This document shows, piece after piece, positions 5,957 through 9,087 of a DNA stretch of 9,087 nucleotides (position 1 is its first letter; every line of letters starts with the position of its first letter). The stretch is taken from NCBI GenBank assembly GCA_945870175.1, contig CAMBRJ010000085.1, forward strand, positions 1 through 9,087. The letters run 5' to 3'. The notes beneath the pieces are model-generated. The model saw only the letters and a program-made list of their open reading frames with translations, searched no databases and was not told the DNA's origin. Source of the stretch: Gemmatimonas phototrophica. Its GTDB lineage: Bacteria; Gemmatimonadota; Gemmatimonadetes; Gemmatimonadales; Gemmatimonadaceae. The position numbers and the translations under genes were made by a program.

Positions 5957-8908
5957 CTATTTCTTCGTGCCGGTGATCGCACCCGCCGCGCCGGTCCGTC
6001 GTGGATCGGCGCCGGCGGTGACCACCTTGCCATCAATGCGCACGGCCGCGCCGTAGCCTTCGCGCAGTTCACCGGGCAGCGACACGAAGTTGATGTCGTA
6101 ACCCAAGGCGCGAAGGCGCGCGATGACGGTCGGTGAGAAACCGTCTTCGAGCTGCAACGTGTACGGCACCGGCGTGCCGGCGACCGCACCCGGTGCGCCG
6201 CCGCCGCCCGGCAGATAGCGCGGCAATTCGAGCGCGGCCTGCGGTCCCAAGTTGTAGTCGAGCGCGCCGAGCAGCGTTTGGTACACGGCCGACGTGATCC
6301 ACGCGTTGCCGGCCGCCCCTACCGCGAAGAACGGTTTGCCGTTCTTGTACGCGATCGTGGGCGCGAGGGTGCTGCCATGTCGTGCAAACGGCAACCGCGA
6401 GCCGTATTGCGTGGCGTCGGTGCCGTAGCTGGTGAGCTTGTCGTTACTCAGGAAGCCGAGCCCCGGCGTGACGTAGAAATTGCCACCCCAGGTGCCGAGG
6501 GTTTGCGTAACCGACACCGCATTACCTTCGTTATCCGCCACGGCAAACGAGGTCGTGCCGGCCGCATGGCACACCGTCATCTCGGCCGCGTGCTCGTCGC
6601 CACAGGGCGACTCGGCGGCGGGCACGACGTCCGGTGCACCCGACGGCTTGGCCGGTGCCACGGCGGGCGCCACCGCCTTCGGCAGGCACGGCAGCGTATC
6701 ACCGCGTACGGAGGCGGGCGTGAGTGCCTTGTTGGCATCGAAACAGCGCCAGCGCAGTCGCGCCGTGTCCTTGTTGACGATGGGTGCCACATCGACGGGC
6801 CACATGGCGGGATCGGCAATCCGATTGCGCGAGGACGGCACCAGAAACCACGCCGAGAGTGCGGCGTGCAGCGACGCCGGATCGTCGGTGTACCGTTTGC
6901 CCGTGCGCGACGGGGCAGGCGACTGCTCAAGCAAATTGAGACGCGCCACGAGTTCGGCGCCACCGCTTACCGGCGGCGCGCTGGAGTAGATCGTGTAGTT
7001 GCGGTAGGTGCCGCTGATCGACTCACGCTCGGGCGCGAAATACCGCGCGAGATCTGATAGCTTCATGGCGTTGCCCTTGCCGCGCAGGTCGGTCACCCAC
7101 TTGGCCGCGACGTCGCCCTTGTAGAAGCCATCGGCACCCTTGGCCGCGATCTGTTCCAGCACCCACGCCAAGTCGGGATTTTTGAGCGTGTCACCGGCCA
7201 CCAACGGCTGCCCATTGCGGAAGAAGAGCGCGCGGCTGCCCTCGTACTTGGCAAAGTGCTCGCGTTCGGTGGCCAGCGTGGTCGCGAGTCCCTGACTCAC
7301 TTCGTAACCGTTACGCGCCGCGCGAATGGCCGGCGCCAACAAGTCAGCCCACGGCACCTGCTTGCTGCCGTACTTCTGCCACGCGGTATACATGCCCGCC
7401 ACCGTGCCCGGCACATTCACCAGCACCGGGCCGTCGCTCGGATAACGACCGTTCACCAGCAGCGAGGTATTGGACAAGCCGCCCTCTTCCGGCACGCGAC
7501 TCATGAACTCGATCACGGTGGGCGTGGCGCGGCCCTTGAGCGCGATCACCATCTCGCCGTAGCCGGCGATGCCACTCGCATCAGGCTCCACCACACCAAG
7601 GGCGAAGCTCACGGCCACGGCCGCGTCAATCACATTGCCGCCGCGACGCATGACTTCCAGTCCGGCTTCGGTCGCCACCGGATGCGCACTCGACACGCCG
7701 GCGCGTCCCGTGGCGTCGGCGCGGAGCGGCGGGCGCGCTTGCTGCGTGTCGTACAGCACCTGCTGCAGCACGCTGTCGTTCGCCGCGGCCAGGGCACGCG
7801 GGCGCTGCGTGGCGCGCACCGCATCCCACTGCACGCGACGTGCCGTGGCGTCGGCGCTGCTGAAGTACGTGCGCGCGAGGCGCTCCCACAGCCGATCGAA
7901 CGCGGCAGCGTTGCGCACCGCACGGTCGTCTGGCAACGAAGTGGCGGCGGCGGCCCGTCCCGCATCCGGCGCGGCCGGCGCGAGCACGCGGATCATCGCA
8001 TCGCCCTTCGAGGTGGTGGCCGTGGCGCCACGGAACCGCTCGACGGCGCTGCGATCGAGACCGCGATCGGGATCACCATTGTAGCCCACCACGACCTCCG
8101 CGTACTCGGCGATCGTGATGAACAGCCCGTCGGCCGACCAGTCTACATCGCCGTGCGTCTTCGAGACCAGTGCGCTGAACGAGCCATCGGTGGCCACGGC
8201 GTATACACCGCTTCGGGTGGACACGGCGAGCCGCCCGTCGGGCGACCAATCCAGCGATTCCACCGTCGCATCGCTACTGGCGGTCGTACTGCCGGTCGTA
8301 CTGGCGGCCGCCGCCGCGCCGCCGTCCACGGCGCGCACGATCACACGTCGGCCCGCTTCGTTCAGTACGATCAGCGCGATGCGCTTGCCGTCTGGTGACA
8401 GCCGCGGCGCACGCTCCGTTTGCTCGGTGCTGGACAGGCGCCGCTCCGTGCCATCGGCGTTGCGGATCCACACGCGTGTGGCGCCGCCGCTGCCACGCAC
8501 GAAGGCCACGCGCGCATCCGGACCAACGCTCGGCGACGTCTCATGCGCGGCGCTGCTAGTGAGTCGAGTGATCGCGCCAGCCTGCACGCTCCCGGTGCCG
8601 GTGGTGCTCACCGGCATCTGCCACAGGTCGTAGTTCCCCATCGAGTCGGACGCGAACACGATCGCGCTGCCGTCGGCGGTAAAGGCGGGATCACGATGCC
8701 AGGCCGAGCCGTTGGTAATGCGCACCACCGCGCTGCCGATGCTGCGCTGGAGGTACAGCTGGCCATCGTGCGCAAAGACCACCGCGCCGTTCACGGCGGT
8801 GGCCGGCTGCCGCGCACCGCGCAATGCCGCCGTGTCAGGCTGCACACCACCGTGCGCGGCGAGCGTGGCCGCGAGCAGCAGCGGAGAGAGCAGGGACATG
8901 ATGATCAC
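5957..8908 (-). CDS. Gamma-glutamyltransferase-family Ntn hydrolase with N-terminal PD40 propeller
   Basis: A 983-residue predicted exported protein, far longer than the usual 550-600 of the family. Residues 1-20 are a signal peptide. Residues about 36-275 carry PD40 repeats (FTADG 76, LSPDG 170, WSPDG 221, WSADG 257). Residues about 333-395 (FDRLWERL, VQWDAVR) resemble the helical segment before the catalytic domain of Tricorn/S41 peptidases. The transferase domain starts near 403 (SSAHPVATEAGLEVMRRGGN), and autoprocessing would occur before Thr785 in AAGTTSF, leaving a 199-residue small chain ending with the familiar GYGAAV and GADPRRTGAA motifs. Thr803 and Ser846/Thr847 match known active-site positions, but the Arg and Gln/Asp ligands of the gamma-glutamyl group seem replaced. 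All four cysteines (722, 741, 769, 780) precede the cleavage site. GTG at 8908 overlaps the cyclophilin stop; ATG at 8899 is an alternative start (980 residues). Family firm; true substrate uncertain. Confidence 0.9.
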   Translation of the reverse strand: MIIMSLLSPLLLAATLAAHGGVQPDTAALRGARQPATAVNGAVVFAHDGQLYLQRSIGSAVVRITNGSAWHRDPAFTADGSAIVFASDSMGNYDLWQMPVSTTGTGSVQAGAITRLTSSAAHETSPSVGPDARVAFVRGSGGATRVWIRNADGTERRLSSTEQTERAPRLSPDGKRIALIVLNEAGRRVIVRAVDGGAAAAASTTGSTTASSDATVESLDWSPDGRLAVSTRSGVYAVATDGSFSALVSKTHGDVDWSADGLFITIAEYAEVVVGYNGDPDRGLDRSAVERFRGATATTSKGDAMIRVLAPAAPDAGRAAAATSLPDDRAVRNAAAFDRLWERLARTYFSSADATARRVQWDAVRATQRPRALAAANDSVLQQVLYDTQQARPPLRADATGRAGVSSAHPVATEAGLEVMRRGGNVIDAAVAVSFALGVVEPDASGIAGYGEMVIALKGRATPTVIEFMSRVPEEGGLSNTSLLVNGRYPSDGPVLVNVPGTVAGMYTAWQKYGSKQVPWADLLAPAIRAARNGYEVSQGLATTLATEREHFAKYEGSRALFFRNGQPLVAGDTLKNPDLAWVLEQIAAKGADGFYKGDVAAKWVTDLRGKGNAMKLSDLARYFAPERESISGTYRNYTIYSSAPPVSGGAELVARLNLLEQSPAPSRTGKRYTDDPASLHAALSAWFLVPSSRNRIADPAMWPVDVAPIVNKDTARLRWRCFDANKALTPASVRGDTLPCLPKAVAPAVAPAKPSGAPDVVPAAESPCGDEHAAEMTVCHAAGTTSFAVADNEGNAVSVTQTLGTWGGNFYVTPGLGFLSNDKLTSYGTDATQYGSRLPFARHGSTLAPTIAYKNGKPFFAVGAAGNAWITSAVYQTLLGALDYNLGPQAALELPRYLPGGGGAPGAVAGTPVPYTLQLEDGFSPTVIARLRALGYDINFVSLPGELREGYGAAVRIDGKVVTAGADPRRTGAAGAITGTKK
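8275..8310. repeat. Three 12-bp tandem repeats inside the transferase propeller
   Basis: Plus-strand units tactggcggtcg (8275-8286), tactgccggtcg (8287-8298) and tactggcggccg (8299-8310) differ by single bases. On the coding (minus) strand they give the Ser/Thr-rich loop ASTTGSTTASS near residues 202-212, between two propeller repeats. The unit is a multiple of three, so copy-number changes would keep the frame and only alter loop length. Confidence 0.8.
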
Positions 8909-9087
8909 GGGCGGCGTGGGGCAGAGGTAGTAGTACGGCGCACGACGATCGACTCGATCACGTCGCCTTCCTGCACGCGGTCAATCAGGTCGAGGCCACG
9001 CGTCACATGGGCGAACACGGTGTAATCGTGATCGAGGCGAAAGTTGTTCACGAGGTTCACGTAGATCTGTCCGTCGCCGGTGTCGCG
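8905..9087 (-). CDS. Cyclophilin-type peptidyl-prolyl cis-trans isomerase, C-terminal part
   Basis: The last 60 codons of a gene running in from the right edge; the TGA stop is 8907-8905. The visible protein reads GDGQIYVNLVNNFRLDHDYT, then VFAHVTRGLDLIDRVQEGD and IESIVV. This corresponds to the cyclophilin stretch around the SQFFI motif, the DxxYTVFG motif and the closing strand. Here SQFFI is replaced by GQIYV and the Gly after VF by Ala, which is common among divergent bacterial homologues. The family catalyses cis-trans isomerisation of Xaa-Pro bonds and helps proteins fold. The catalytic Arg and any signal peptide lie outside the window, so activity and location cannot be judged. A basic tail (RTTTSAPRRP) follows the domain. 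The stop overlaps the GTG start of the transferase gene by 4 bp (GTGA), implying cotranscription and possibly coupled translation. Confidence 0.87.
   Translation of the reverse strand, partial: RDTGDGQIYVNLVNNFRLDHDYTVFAHVTRGLDLIDRVQEGDVIESIVVRRTTTSAPRRP

Noticed and set aside
7256..8398. 380-codon plus-strand frame opposite the transferase
   Set aside because: Arg/His/Gly-rich shadow with no motif; the minus-strand protein carries clear PD40 and transferase motifs here.

Overview
The window is high-GC DNA, densely coding, and its gene content points to a Gram-negative bacterium of the Gemmatimonadota (Gemmatimonas-like). The basis is a SusC/SusD outer-membrane pair with a high-GC, Ala/Arg-rich proteome, lipoprotein signals ending in LAGC or LAAC, and several exported hydrolases with PD40 propellers. 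The assignment is inferred from protein style; no rRNA or other marker gene is present.

Layout. Plus strand, 1-3593: the C-terminal part of a SusC-type TonB-dependent receptor (cut by the left edge), then its SusD-type lipoprotein partner, then a 109-bp gap holding a strong terminator-like hairpin, then an unrecognised lipoprotein of 340 residues. After a 29-bp gap containing a perfect 7-bp inverted repeat comes a 776-residue exported S9-family (prolyl oligopeptidase type) serine peptidase, 3623-5953. Minus strand: a cyclophilin-type peptidyl-prolyl isomerase (cut by the right edge) overlaps by GTGA with a 983-residue gamma-glutamyltransferase-family protein (8908-5957). The two strands converge with only 3 bp between the stop codons of the peptidase and the transferase. 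No tRNA, rRNA, CRISPR array, insertion sequence or phage gene is seen, and no gene-free stretch exceeds 110 bp.

How the genes may work together. SusC/SusD would bind and import an oligomeric nutrient. The neighbouring secreted peptidase suggests peptides rather than glycans, as known for RagAB of Porphyromonas, but this is inference from context. The gamma-glutamyltransferase-family protein and cyclophilin are also predicted envelope or extracytoplasmic proteins; they form a separate transcription unit.

The most unusual item is the gamma-glutamyltransferase-family protein. It carries an N-terminal PD40 propeller and a helical segment resembling the region preceding the catalytic domain in Tricorn/S41 peptidases. 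It keeps the catalytic Thr, but several residues that bind the gamma-glutamyl group in the E. coli enzyme appear replaced. All four of its cysteines cluster just before the autoprocessing site. Its real substrate may therefore not be a gamma-glutamyl compound.
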